Shown here: in pieces, positions 18,001 through 26,695 of the stretch
Layout: each line of letters opens with the position of its first letter
How positions within the stretch are numbered: the first letter of the stretch is position 1
Assembly: GCF_037029465.1 (NCBI RefSeq)
Contig: NZ_JAYMEM010000031.1
Span: forward strand, 19,731-83,730
Reading direction: 5' to 3'
DNA: 64,000 nucleotides
Source: Mesoflavibacter sp037029465
GTDB taxonomy: Bacteria; Bacteroidota; Bacteroidia; Flavobacteriales; Flavobacteriaceae
Notes under the pieces: generated by a model
What the model saw: the letters and a program-made list of their open reading frames with translations, nothing else
What the model was told of the DNA's origin: nothing
Database searches by the model: none
Position numbers and translations under genes: made by a program

Positions 18001-18096
18001 GGGATGATTTCTTTCCCACGCTGAATTTTCGAGACTTTTCGAAAGGATAAAGGTAGATAAGGAATGGTTATTTTTTCACTTTAAAAATTTATAAAA
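18001..18096 (+). other. Possible structured leader with mini-ORF upstream of rocD
   Basis: About 95 bases before the rocD ATG. A short hairpin GGGA/TCCC (18001-18017) encloses a six-codon mini-ORF (ATG 18004, stop 18022-18024; peptide MISFPR, with an Arg codon next to the stop). A second hairpin TTTCGA / TCGAAA lies at 18027-18044, and a purine-rich stretch follows. An AT-rich -7-like element ends near 17991. It is more GC-rich and ordered than its surroundings, but a function is only inferred. Confidence 0.3.
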
Positions 18097-19377
18097 ATGG
18101 CTGTTTTAGACCAATTAACGTCGCAAGAAGCGATGGATTTAGAAAACAAGTATGGAGCGCATAATTATCATCCGTTACCAGTAGTATTAAGTAAAGGAGA
18201 AGGTGTTTACGTTTGGGATGTAGAAGGTAAGAAGTATTACGATTTTTTATCGGCTTACTCTGCTGTAAACCAAGGACATTGTCATCCAAAAATTGTAGAT
18301 GCAATGACCGAGCAAGCAAAAAACTTAACCTTAACCTCAAGAGCATTTTATAATGACATGTTAGGTCGTTATGAAAAATATGCGACAGAGTATTTTGGTT
18401 TTGATAAATTATTACCAATGAATACAGGAGCAGAAGCTGTAGAAACTGCTTTAAAAATCTGTAGAAAGTGGGCTTATGAAGTTAAAAACATAGATGAAAA
18501 TGAGGCTGAAATAATTGTTTGTAAAAACAATTTTCATGGACGTACAACGACTATCATTTCATTTTCAAATGATCCCGTAGCACGCAAAAATTTTGGTCCT
18601 TATACAAATGGATTTATCAAAATAGATTACGATAATTTAGAGCAATTAGAAGAGGCTTTAAAACAAAATAAAAACGTAGCAGGGTTTTTAGTAGAACCTA
18701 TACAAGGTGAAGCTGGTGTTTATGTGCCAAGCGACGATTATTTAGCAAAAGCAAAAGCACTTTGCGAAAAATACAACGTATTATTTATTGCAGACGAAGT
18801 GCAAACAGGTATTGCCCGTACAGGAAGATTATTAGCAACTTGTGGTAACTGTACTTGTGAGGATAAAAATTGTTCTGGTACACCAGAAGTAAAACCAGAT
18901 GTTTTAATCTTAGGTAAAGCATTAAGTGGTGGCGCATATCCAGTAAGTGCTGTTTTAGCAAATGATAATGTGATGAACGTGATTAGACCTGGTAACCACG
19001 GAAGTACTTTTGGAGGTAATCCAGTTGCAGCAGCTGTAGCTATAGCAGCTTTAGAAGTTGTAAAAGAAGAAGACTTAGCACAGAAAGCTTTTGATTTAGG
19101 TGAGTTATTTAGAGCAGAAATCAATAAATACATAGAAACTAGTAACATTGTTAATTTAGTAAGAGGAAAAGGTTTACTAAACGCAATAGTTATTAATGAC
19201 GATGAAGACAGTGATACCGCTTGGAATATTTGTCTAGCATTACGTGATAATGGCTTACTAGCAAAACCAACACATGGAAACATAATTAGGTTTGCACCGC
19301 CATTAGTAATGACTAAAGAACAATTATTAGATTGTGTATCTATCATTACAAAAACTTTAGAAGCTTTTGAAAAATAG
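18097..19377 (+). CDS. rocD: Ornithine--oxo-acid aminotransferase
   Basis: 426 residues, PLP-dependent class III aminotransferase converting ornithine and 2-oxoglutarate to glutamate semialdehyde. Key features: FLSAYSAVNQGHCHP near the N terminus, ADEVQTGIARTG (PLP-ring Asp), and the Schiff-base lysine in LGKALSGGAYP (about 271). Between these is a cysteine-rich insertion, CGNCTC...NCSGT (about 248-260), absent from most RocD proteins I know. A possibly structured leader lies upstream and a strong terminator downstream, so it is a single-gene unit. Confidence 0.92.
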   Translation: MAVLDQLTSQEAMDLENKYGAHNYHPLPVVLSKGEGVYVWDVEGKKYYDFLSAYSAVNQGHCHPKIVDAMTEQAKNLTLTSRAFYNDMLGRYEKYATEYFGFDKLLPMNTGAEAVETALKICRKWAYEVKNIDENEAEIIVCKNNFHGRTTTIISFSNDPVARKNFGPYTNGFIKIDYDNLEQLEEALKQNKNVAGFLVEPIQGEAGVYVPSDDYLAKAKALCEKYNVLFIADEVQTGIARTGRLLATCGNCTCEDKNCSGTPEVKPDVLILGKALSGGAYPVSAVLANDNVMNVIRPGNHGSTFGGNPVAAAVAIAALEVVKEEDLAQKAFDLGELFRAEINKYIETSNIVNLVRGKGLLNAIVINDDEDSDTAWNICLALRDNGLLAKPTHGNIIRFAPPLVMTKEQLLDCVSIITKTLEAFEK

Positions 19378-19391
19378 AGCTATATTTATAT

Positions 19392-19422
19392 AAAAAAGGC
19401 GACCAATTTGGTCGCCTTTTTT
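19392..19422. terminator. Bidirectional intrinsic terminator after rocD
   Basis: Perfect hairpin: A-run, GGCGACCA, ATT loop, TGGTCGCC, T-run. It separates rocD from the convergent CCC-motif gene. Confidence 0.88.
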
Positions 19423-19441
19423 ATTTTATAAGAATATGTAA

Positions 19442-19783
19442 TTATTGAGCAGCTTGTTGTGCTTCATACTGCTCCATTGTTTGTCTAAATTGTTCTTGTA
19501 TCTCGTCCCATCCAACAGTGTAAATTCTGTAAATTGTAACTAATAAATAGATAACGTTAATAATAGTAATTATTAAAGCTACCGTTTTAGCTGTTTTCAT
19601 TTGGTTATATTGTTTAGGACCTGCTTCGTAATCTTCAGGGTTTAATTGTGCATTTTTTAAGGAGTTATTAGCTACTAAAAATCCTGAACCAGATAGGATA
19701 AAACCTAATCCGCCAAAACAGCAGCATAATAAACCGACAATTGAAAGTACATAAACTAAGGTTGGGTTGAGTCTTTTTTTCAT
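19442..19783 (-). CDS. CCC-motif small membrane protein
   Basis: 113 residues with two membrane helices (about 9-35 and 68-90). The first contains a conspicuous LLCCCFGGLGFILSGSGF stretch with three consecutive cysteines; the middle is NPEDYEAGPKQYNQMKTAKTVAL. This matches a small Bacteroidota family named for the CCC motif. Function unknown. One base separates it from the upstream DUF2752 gene, a pairing that suggests a joint role in the membrane. Confidence 0.78.
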   Translation of the reverse strand: MKKRLNPTLVYVLSIVGLLCCCFGGLGFILSGSGFLVANNSLKNAQLNPEDYEAGPKQYNQMKTAKTVALIITIINVIYLLVTIYRIYTVGWDEIQEQFRQTMEQYEAQQAAQ

Positions 19784-19784
19784 T

Positions 19785-20075
19785 TTAAGTGTGGTTAATT
19801 AAATTATATATAAAGTTAGTTAAAATTAATACAATACTAATAATAGCTAATATAGAAATGATTTTTGTTGAATATTTAAATTTATAGAAAACAGATACTA
19901 ATATAACTATACCAAGAAGAGATAGCGTGTAGATTGCAGGATACATCAAAAAACCATCTACCAATTTACCTTGAGATACTAAAGTGACAGATCTTTGTAT
20001 ACCACAACCAGGACATTCAAATCCTAAGACTTGCTTATTCATACAAGGCAGCATGTAGTTATTTAAATCTTCCAT
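19785..20075 (-). CDS. DUF2752 small membrane protein
   Basis: 96 residues. The family signature ECPGCGIQRS is at about 19-28, after MLPCM. Two or three membrane helices follow (AIYTLSLLGIVILVSVFY, ISILAIISIVLILTNFIY). DUF2752 proteins are widespread and uncharacterised; the cysteines could bind a metal. Transcribed with the CCC-motif gene. Confidence 0.8.
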   Translation of the reverse strand: MEDLNNYMLPCMNKQVLGFECPGCGIQRSVTLVSQGKLVDGFLMYPAIYTLSLLGIVILVSVFYKFKYSTKIISILAIISIVLILTNFIYNLINHT

Positions 20076-20106
20076 TTTACTATTTAAAATTTAAATTTAG
20101 TAAAAT

Positions 20107-20141
20107 AAAAAAGGCTTTTACAATTTGTAAAAGCCTTTTTA
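20107..20141 (-). terminator. Intrinsic terminator after the T9SS cargo gene
   Basis: A-run, GGCTTTTAC, AATTT loop, GTAAAAGCC, T-run; perfect arms. On the minus strand it follows the stop codon at 20161. Confidence 0.82.
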
Positions 20142-20160
20142 AATAAAATTTTATGTCTAT

Positions 20161-21963
20161 CTATTTTTTATTAGCTACAATAACCTTTTTAGTTGTTGTA
20201 TTACTGTTAGAAAGTGTAGTTTGTACTAAATATACTCCATCACTTAAGTTTTTAGTAGAATAGCTTAAACGCTCGTTGTTGTTTTTTATAATTTTGTTAA
20301 AGATAATTTTACCAGAAACATCGTATAGTTTAATATTTTCTATATCAAGCTTTTTAGGGTTTAAAACTACTAATTCAGATGTATTGTTATTTTGAATTAC
20401 GTTAAAGTTATTATCAGCAAATTCATCAGTAGATAACGTATTAGCTTCTACAAAAACAACTTCAAATCTATCAGTATAATTACCAGCAGGTAAGTTAATT
20501 TCGAAGTTTTGAGACTGTAAGTTTACGTAAGTATCATTTACTTTATCATGTATGTAAATAGGTTGATTGTTATCAAAATTTTGCACATCAAATATTCTAA
20601 ACCTAATTAATTGTTGATTATTAAGATTTAAAACTACAGGAATAGCTAAATTTAAATCATAAGCATTAGCTTGAGCTACTAATTTTTTTGTGTTTTGAGG
20701 CCAATATGCATCAGAGTTTAAAGACTCATACATTCTACTTTCTAAACCGTAATCTTCGTTAGGTGTTGCTGTATTATGAAAGTTTTGTAATAATTGGCGT
20801 GTATAGGTTTCGTTAAAATCTATATTTAATCTAAAGCGTTTAAAATCTGCAGGTACTATAGTTAATCCGTCTACAGTATATTGATCGTCTTGATTTGTTG
20901 TGGGAGATTCAGTTTGTTGAGCTGTTCTAAAAAATTCACTATTAGCAGCAGATTCCCTATAAAACACACGGTGACTGTCTGATATTAATAAATGAGAATT
21001 AGAAGGAGCTGCAGGATTTCCTTTAATCATAAAACCTTGGCCAATAGGAATAAATCTTCTAGCCTCTTTTATAGAAGAAGAAGGTGTTCCACTAATTGTG
21101 TTAATAGTGCCGTCTGCATTGTAAGTTTTAAAAGTTGCAGGTGTAAATGTACCAAAATTACCTAGAGTTGCATCTGTAATTGTATAAGAAGCATAACCAC
21201 CAGAATAAGCCGTTAAGTTGTGAGATGCAATAGATTGATCTTGTTCCCAATAATAAAGTGTTGCGGTTTCTAAAAGACCTGAATTAGCAGGATCATGAAT
21301 TAGCAAAGCTGCATCTAAAGCAGATGGATAAGGGTTACCTATTAAAGTTTCTTGTCCAGGTTCTATATCTACAAGTATTTCACCTTCGTTAGGTTTCCCT
21401 CTAAAATCGTATTGTTGGTTGCCTGCATCTGTTCCTTTCATAGTAAAACCATAACCAGCATCTACTGTACCAGATTCCCCAACATAATCCCAATCACTAT
21501 AGTTAGTACCTGGATTATATGTCCAAATCCAATAATCTTCTATATTTAAAGGAGAACTTGTTCCGTTATATCCTGTAGTAGAGTAACCAGCAAGATTACT
21601 GTTAGTTAGATCTACAACGTCGTAAATGTTTTTGTTAGGTGTAAATGCTCTGTTACCAGTACTGTTTGCATCAACATTTCCTACAGGAGAAGCCCAATAA
21701 TTGTAGGCATATTGATTTACAGTCCCTTCTTGATAAACACTAAGTTTACCAACACCAGAGTTACCTGTGTTACCAGGACCTTGAATTAATTGTGCTTCGT
21801 CTCTTAAATAAAAAGTAGAGTTTGTTTCTGTTAAATTTACATCATCTTCTACATACACTTCAATATCGGTAGCAAAAATGTAAGCATCGTTTCTAACTGT
21901 TAATTGGGCTAAAGATAATTGACAGAAAAAAACAGATAAAATAGTTAAGTAAAGTATTTTCAT
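20161..21963 (-). CDS. Secreted protein with T9SS type A sorting domain
   Basis: 600 residues. Signal peptide (residues 1-19, LYLTILSVFFCQLSLA). A long Asn/Thr/Tyr-rich beta region follows without a catalytic motif I can identify; it contains AYNYWASPVGN, seen in many flavobacterial surface proteins. The last 75 residues form a type A sorting domain (NIKLYDVSGKIIFNK, LSDGVYLVQTTLSNSNTTTKKVIV). It is therefore predicted to cross the outer membrane by the type IX system, of which PorQ (50.7 kb) is a component. Substrate or binding partner unknown. Confidence 0.85.
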   Translation of the reverse strand: MKILYLTILSVFFCQLSLAQLTVRNDAYIFATDIEVYVEDDVNLTETNSTFYLRDEAQLIQGPGNTGNSGVGKLSVYQEGTVNQYAYNYWASPVGNVDANSTGNRAFTPNKNIYDVVDLTNSNLAGYSTTGYNGTSSPLNIEDYWIWTYNPGTNYSDWDYVGESGTVDAGYGFTMKGTDAGNQQYDFRGKPNEGEILVDIEPGQETLIGNPYPSALDAALLIHDPANSGLLETATLYYWEQDQSIASHNLTAYSGGYASYTITDATLGNFGTFTPATFKTYNADGTINTISGTPSSSIKEARRFIPIGQGFMIKGNPAAPSNSHLLISDSHRVFYRESAANSEFFRTAQQTESPTTNQDDQYTVDGLTIVPADFKRFRLNIDFNETYTRQLLQNFHNTATPNEDYGLESRMYESLNSDAYWPQNTKKLVAQANAYDLNLAIPVVLNLNNQQLIRFRIFDVQNFDNNQPIYIHDKVNDTYVNLQSQNFEINLPAGNYTDRFEVVFVEANTLSTDEFADNNFNVIQNNNTSELVVLNPKKLDIENIKLYDVSGKIIFNKIIKNNNERLSYSTKNLSDGVYLVQTTLSNSNTTTKKVIVANKK

Positions 21964-22109
21964 AGTAATTTACATTTGACAAGCAAAAATACTAAAATCA
22001 TCTAATAACTAGATATTTAAAATGATTTTTAGATGAAATGTATTTATTGCTCTTTTAATGTACAAAATTTATCGATAAAATTACTACTAAATCTTAATTT
22101 TAAAACCTT

Positions 22110-22117
22110 TAATTTTG
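22110..22117 (+). promoter_or_regulatory. Candidate -7 element of the small membrane protein/Smr operon
   Basis: TAATTTTG matches TAnnTTTG, 19 bases before the ATG at 22137; no clear -33 element. Confidence 0.4.
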
Positions 22118-22136
22118 TTTCCAAGATATATTACGA

Positions 22137-22337
22137 ATGAATAAGAATTATATTTTTATACTAATTGGCGGAATTATAGCCTTTTATGCTAATGCTAACG
22201 AGAAACAAAATATTTTTTTACTTGTACTAGGAATTGTAATTTTAATGTTTGGTATTTACAAGCTACAAGCAACTATACCTAGTAAAAAAAATAAGCAAAC
22301 TTTTGTTGAATCCGAACCAGAAGACGAAGAAGAATAA
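22137..22337 (+). CDS. Small membrane protein of unknown function
   Basis: 66 residues: two hydrophobic helices (YIFILIGGIIAFYANA and IFLLVLGIVILMFGIY) separated by NEKQN, then an acidic tail ending EPEDEEE. Its stop overlaps the start of the Smr gene by one base (TAATG), so the two are translationally coupled. I do not recognise a named family, but the coding bias, promoter and coupling support a real gene. Confidence 0.65.
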   Translation: MNKNYIFILIGGIIAFYANANEKQNIFLLVLGIVILMFGIYKLQATIPSKKNKQTFVESEPEDEEE

Positions 22338-22885
22338 TGTTAAAAATTGGAGATAAAGTAGAGGTTTTAGATGATGTTCTATCTGGAACAATAACGGCTA
22401 TAAACGGCAATACAGTTACTATTGAAACTGATGAAGGTTTTGACTTAGATTTTAATGCCAATGAATTGGTTAAAACTGGTTCTAAATCTATAAACCAAGA
22501 TGCTTTTAAATTAGCTAGTATTAATGAAATTCTTTCTGAAAAAACAGAGAAAAAAAGACGAAATACTCAAAAAATAAAACCTAAAGAGCGATATCAACCA
22601 AAACTAGAAGTCGATTTACACTTACATAAACTAATTGACAACGAGCGTGGTATGAGTAATTTTGATAAACTTAATCTTCAATTAGATACCGCAAGACGAC
22701 AGTTGGAGTTTGCTATTAAAAAGCGCATCCAAAAAGTAGTCTTTATTCACGGAATTGGTGAAGGCGTCTTAAAAATGGAGCTAGAAACACTTTTTAGTCG
22801 TTATGATAATATTAAATACTACGATGCAGACTACAAAAAATATGGTCTAGGCGCAACTGAAGTTTATATTTATCAGAATGCTTAA
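22337..22885 (+). CDS. Smr-domain (MutS2 C-terminal type) protein
   Basis: 182 residues. The N-terminal 50 residues are a small beta domain (KIGDKVEVLDDVLSGTITAING), a charged linker follows, and the C-terminal 90 residues are an Smr domain: EVDLHLHKL, then the motif HGIGEGVLKMEL (about 137-148). Smr domains nick branched DNA or cleave RNA; in stand-alone proteins of this type the target is not settled. Annotations as MutS are misleading, because there is no ATPase domain. The stop codon directly abuts the stop of the convergent lipoprotein gene. Confidence 0.82.
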   Translation: MLKIGDKVEVLDDVLSGTITAINGNTVTIETDEGFDLDFNANELVKTGSKSINQDAFKLASINEILSEKTEKKRRNTQKIKPKERYQPKLEVDLHLHKLIDNERGMSNFDKLNLQLDTARRQLEFAIKKRIQKVVFIHGIGEGVLKMELETLFSRYDNIKYYDADYKKYGLGATEVYIYQNA

Positions 22886-23842
22886 TTAAAATTCAGGAGT
22901 GATATTTCTTGTACTGCTTAAATCAAAGTCGTTTGTATTACTAATATCAATTAAATTACCAAAATCATAGGTTTGATATTGAAATGATGAAAAATCTAAA
23001 CCGTATGCTATCATTCTTACTTCAAAAGTATTATAAATAGTATGTTGTCTGTAAGACGTAGCCAGTAAAGGTGTTGTAACTTGATCGTTTAGATAATCAG
23101 GACCAGCGTTAGGGTCTGTTACATCATTAGTAGGGTTGTTGTCTTGTGTTGTTGCGTTTTCTTCGTCAATGGTTAGTGTACCATCACCATCATCATCATT
23201 ATCTCTGTAATTTGGTATGCCATCTCCGTCAGTATCTAAAGCATTAGCTTCCAGTTCGGCTAAAGTCATTCCTTCTTCAAAAGTTACTCCTTCACTTATA
23301 GTTAGTACATTGTCACCGTCATCGTCTGGATCCATATAATTTGGGATACCATCACCATCAGTATCATCGTCATTTAAATCTCCGTTTCCATTTAAATCTT
23401 CTAAATATGCAGGAATACCGTCGTTATCATCTTCAATTAAAGTTACAAAAAAGGTAAAATCTCCGCTAGAGGTATAGTCTTCTGTAATTTGGATATTATC
23501 TGGTGGCACATCGTTGCAAAAAATTCCTTCGGTAGAAGAGGCGTAACTTCTGTATTTAAAAGTATGGTTACCACCTACATTATTTTGGTCGTATTCTGTG
23601 TTGACTAACTGTAATCTGTTTGGGTTGTCAGGATGTACTTCAGTTTGAATTAAGTTGCTTATAACAAATTCACTACCAGTAATTTGTAAAGTCAGACTTT
23701 GACTTGGGTTTGTTTTATAAATCACCAAATCACCACAAGCTCTAAAGGTATCATCAAACTCTAATTCGCTAGTAATAATATCTCCATCATCACAGGTAAA
23801 AAGAGATAAACAAAGTATAGATAAAGCAAATATTTTGCGCAT
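22886..23842 (-). CDS. Lipoprotein with thrombospondin type 3 calcium-binding repeats
   Basis: 318 residues from MRKIFALSILCLSLFTC; the frame continues 13 codons upstream, but the lipobox fixes the ATG at 23842, with Cys17 as the lipid site. The central region has several Asp-rich repeats (DTDGDGIPNYMD, DPDDDGDN, DTDGDGIPNYRDNDDDGDG), the calcium-binding type 3 pattern common in OmpA-like and adhesin proteins. The flanks are beta-rich. Probably outer-membrane anchored; ligand unknown. Promoter candidate at 23861-23894. Confidence 0.8.
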   Translation of the reverse strand: MRKIFALSILCLSLFTCDDGDIITSELEFDDTFRACGDLVIYKTNPSQSLTLQITGSEFVISNLIQTEVHPDNPNRLQLVNTEYDQNNVGGNHTFKYRSYASSTEGIFCNDVPPDNIQITEDYTSSGDFTFFVTLIEDDNDGIPAYLEDLNGNGDLNDDDTDGDGIPNYMDPDDDGDNVLTISEGVTFEEGMTLAELEANALDTDGDGIPNYRDNDDDGDGTLTIDEENATTQDNNPTNDVTDPNAGPDYLNDQVTTPLLATSYRQHTIYNTFEVRMIAYGLDFSSFQYQTYDFGNLIDISNTNDFDLSSTRNITPEF

Positions 23843-23860
23843 AATTTCAATTTTAAAAAA

Positions 23861-23894
23861 CAAAAATAACAGAATTGCCAAACTTATAACGCAA
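23861..23894 (-). promoter_or_regulatory. Candidate promoter of the type 3-repeat lipoprotein gene
   Basis: Minus strand TTG (23894-23892), 23 bases, TATTTTTG (23868-23861), then the ATG 18 bases on. It lies back to back with the candidate promoter of the cysteine desulfurase gene. Confidence 0.42.
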
Positions 23895-23920
23895 CCATTA
23901 ACAATTAATTTTATTTAAAG

Positions 23921-23928
23921 TATTTTTG
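23921..23928 (+). promoter_or_regulatory. Candidate -7 element of the cysteine desulfurase gene
   Basis: TATTTTTG, 23 bases before the ATG at 23952; the upstream region is A/T-rich without a clear TTG. Confidence 0.42.
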
Positions 23929-23951
23929 CGTATAATTAAAGTGAATTTTAG

Positions 23952-25091
23952 ATGAAATCTGTCTATTTAGATAATGCCGCCACAACAGCTATATTACCAG
24001 AAGTTGTAGATGTGATGACAAAAGTTTTAACAGAAACTTATGGCAATCCATCTTCGACACATAATTACGGTCGTAATGCTAAAGCTATAGTAGAACAAGC
24101 TAGAAAAACCATAGCTAAGCAGTTAAATGTGTCTTCATCTGAAATTATTTTTACTTCTGGTGGTACCGAAGCAGATAATTTAATTCTCCAAAGTGCAGTA
24201 AAAGATCTTGGAGTAAAAACAATTATTACTACAAAAATTGAGCATCATGCTGTTTTAAATACTGTTAATTATTTAAGTAAAAACTATGCTATAGAAATAG
24301 TCTTTTTAGATTTAGATGAAAACGGGCAAATTAATTACAATCAATTAAGTGAAACACTAGAAAGTAAAGAAAATGTTTTAGTAAGCTTAATGCATGTTAA
24401 TAATGAAATTGGTAACATTTTAGATATTAAAAAAGTAGCCGATTTATGCCAAGCTAATAATGCATTATTCCATAGTGATACAGTACAATCTATTGGACAT
24501 TACAATTTAGATTTAGAAGCTATAAAAGTAGATTTTATAGCTGTAAGCGCACATAAATTTCATGGACCAAAAGGTGTTGGATTTGCTTTTATTAGAAAAA
24601 ATTCTGGTTTACATCCAATGATTTTTGGAGGCGAGCAGGAGCGAGGTCAACGTGCGGGAACAGAATCTATTCATAATATAGCAGGCTTAGAAACAGCATT
24701 TAAAATAGCCTATCAAAATCTTGAAAACGATAAAGAACACATCACTAATTTAAAAGTCTATTGTTTAGAGCAGTTAAAGTCTGTAATACCATCTATTTTA
24801 TTTAATGGACAATGTGATGATTTAGAAAAAAGTACTTATACCATTATCAATTTTAGATTACCAGAACTATCTAAAAATGCAACGATGATTCAGTTTCATT
24901 TAGATTTAAAAGGAATTGCATGTTCACGTGGTAGTGCTTGCCAAAGTGGAAGCACAAAAAACAGTCATGTTTTAGAGGCTATTTTAGATGATGAAGATTT
25001 GAAAAAAGCATCTTTACGTATTTCTTTCAGTAAATTTAATACTAAAGAGGATATAGATTATTTATTAGCTGTTTTGAAAGATTTGTTTTGA
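23952..25091 (+). CDS. Cysteine desulfurase (NifS/IscS-like)
   Basis: 379 residues, PLP enzyme that releases sulfur from cysteine for iron-sulfur clusters or tRNA thiolation. Segments: YLDNAATT at the N terminus, FTSGGTEADN, HSDTVQSIGH, the Schiff-base lysine in SAHKFHGPKG (about 202), RAGTES, and the persulfide cysteine in RGSACQSGS (about 325). Length and spacing are normal for the IscS-like group. No scaffold gene is adjacent, so whether it serves ISC or thiolation is unclear. It stands alone. Confidence 0.9.
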   Translation: MKSVYLDNAATTAILPEVVDVMTKVLTETYGNPSSTHNYGRNAKAIVEQARKTIAKQLNVSSSEIIFTSGGTEADNLILQSAVKDLGVKTIITTKIEHHAVLNTVNYLSKNYAIEIVFLDLDENGQINYNQLSETLESKENVLVSLMHVNNEIGNILDIKKVADLCQANNALFHSDTVQSIGHYNLDLEAIKVDFIAVSAHKFHGPKGVGFAFIRKNSGLHPMIFGGEQERGQRAGTESIHNIAGLETAFKIAYQNLENDKEHITNLKVYCLEQLKSVIPSILFNGQCDDLEKSTYTIINFRLPELSKNATMIQFHLDLKGIACSRGSACQSGSTKNSHVLEAILDDEDLKKASLRISFSKFNTKEDIDYLLAVLKDLF

Positions 25092-25264
25092 AATCTATTT
25101 TGAAAGAATACTCTTGTTAAAGATGTTTTAATAATATTTCTAAATTCTTAAAATAATACTAAAGTTAAGCTTTTGTAAGGATAATATCACAACAAAAATT
25201 CTTCTGAGTGTGAGATATTCCATAAATTTAAAATACACGCATATTCATTTAAAAAATTACTGCT

Positions 25265-26695
25265 ATGAAAAAGAAATTACTTTTTTTGATGGCTGTGTTG
25301 TTATATACTTTAAACTATTCACAAGTAGGAATAGGTACAACAACTCCGGATCCATCATCTATCTTAGAAATTGAATCTTCTACCTTAGGAATGCTAACTC
25401 CTAGAATGACAACTGCACAACGTAACGCAATAACAAATCCTGCAAATGGATTATTGGTATACGACACAGATTTTGGCTTGTTTTATTTTTACGATAGTAC
25501 TTCTTGGCAACCTCTATCGTCATCTCAACGTAATAATTACAAATTAATTAAAAGTGAAGCCGATTTAGCTGCCGAGTTAGTTGCTGGTAGTGGCACAACT
25601 TATCTTCTAGACTCAAACACATATTACGAAATTAATGGACTTATAACGCTGTCTTATCCAATAGAGCTAAATAACGCCTATGTAGCAGGAGAAGATACTA
25701 ATAATGATATTTTATTAAGGACTACAGGAAATATATTTGAAGGAGATACAGGTGGATCTGTTAGAAACTTAACTTTACAAGCTTCTGCAGGTTCAGTTTT
25801 TAATTTATCTGAAATAACTAATACCCAAAATTTAATTTTAAGAGATGCTTTTATTGTTAATTCTGCTTCTGTTGGTAGTATTACAGGATTTAATTTAGTC
25901 TTTTTTAGTATTGTACAATATGTTGGTAATACTACAGGTATAGTTTTTACAAATATAAATCAATTACTTCTTAATTCTGAAGGTTGGGATGGGAGTAATT
26001 CAGGTACTTATCAAACCTTTGTTGGTAATTTTGAAGTTATAGCAAAACAAGGTGGGTTTAGTGAAGTTGTAGGTGCTACAGCAGCAATAGATGTAGTAGG
26101 TATAACATCTTTAACAGGAGGAGGCACATTAAGAACTGTAGACTTTTTTGGAGGCGGTAATTATATAAATGGACCAGGAACTTATACTAATTATAATTTT
26201 AATACCGATTGGGATGTTGATTGTGCAGGAATACCAGTAGAAAAAGATGCAGTTGCAGCTGGTAATTTTTATTATAATGGAGCCGTAACTAGTGGTTTTA
26301 CTCAGGAAATAAGTGATGGAATAGCAGTAGAAGTGGAAGGTAACGGTACTTTTGCTAGTAATAATTTATTTAGGTTCACTACGAATGGAGGAAATAATGG
26401 ATTGCAATATGAAGGTTTAAAAAGTAGGCAATTTCAAATTAATGCTACATTATCAGTAAGAGTAATTAATGCTGCAGGTAATTTTTATGCATTTTATATA
26501 GCGAAAAACGGAACAGTTTTAACAGAATCTAGATCTATTGTATATATAGATTCTAATGCGCAAATTCAAAACGTTGCAATTAATCAAAATACCATTTTAA
26601 ACACTAACGATGTTGTAGAGCTGCACGTGCAGAGATTAACAGGTTCTGGAGACGATGATTTAGTGATTTTTTCTGAAAATTTAAGTATAAACTAA
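25265..26695 (+). CDS. Secreted surface/tail-fibre-like repeat protein, no sorting domain seen
   Basis: 476 residues. Signal peptide (LLFLMAVLLYTLNYSQ), then the N-terminal module VGIGTTTPDPSSILEIES...GMLTPRMT...QRNAI...GLLVYDTD (about 21-70), common in Bacteroidota surface proteins and resembling phage tail-fibre motifs. The middle (about 100-330) is beta-helix-like, with short Asn/Gly/Thr-rich strands; the end looks like a beta-sandwich (ATLSVRVINAAGNFYAFYIAKNG). I see no type IX sorting domain. Convergent with the TonB-dependent receptor gene, which it overlaps by 4 bases. Function unknown. Confidence 0.72.
   Translation: MKKKLLFLMAVLLYTLNYSQVGIGTTTPDPSSILEIESSTLGMLTPRMTTAQRNAITNPANGLLVYDTDFGLFYFYDSTSWQPLSSSQRNNYKLIKSEADLAAELVAGSGTTYLLDSNTYYEINGLITLSYPIELNNAYVAGEDTNNDILLRTTGNIFEGDTGGSVRNLTLQASAGSVFNLSEITNTQNLILRDAFIVNSASVGSITGFNLVFFSIVQYVGNTTGIVFTNINQLLLNSEGWDGSNSGTYQTFVGNFEVIAKQGGFSEVVGATAAIDVVGITSLTGGGTLRTVDFFGGGNYINGPGTYTNYNFNTDWDVDCAGIPVEKDAVAAGNFYYNGAVTSGFTQEISDGIAVEVEGNGTFASNNLFRFTTNGGNNGLQYEGLKSRQFQINATLSVRVINAAGNFYAFYIAKNGTVLTESRSIVYIDSNAQIQNVAINQNTILNTNDVVELHVQRLTGSGDDDLVIFSENLSIN

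Noticed and set aside
23170..23410. CATCACCATCATCAT-like tract, a possible microsatellite
   Set aside because: It codes for the Asp-rich calcium repeats of the lipoprotein and is explained by that.
25092..25264. Possible small RNA in the 173-base gap before the surface-protein gene
   Set aside because: A/T-rich, no stable hairpin or terminator seen; nothing to support it.
25265..26695. Phage tail-fibre gene as a sign of a prophage
   Set aside because: The N-terminal motif is also common in Bacteroidota surface proteins, there is a signal peptide, and no phage genes are nearby.
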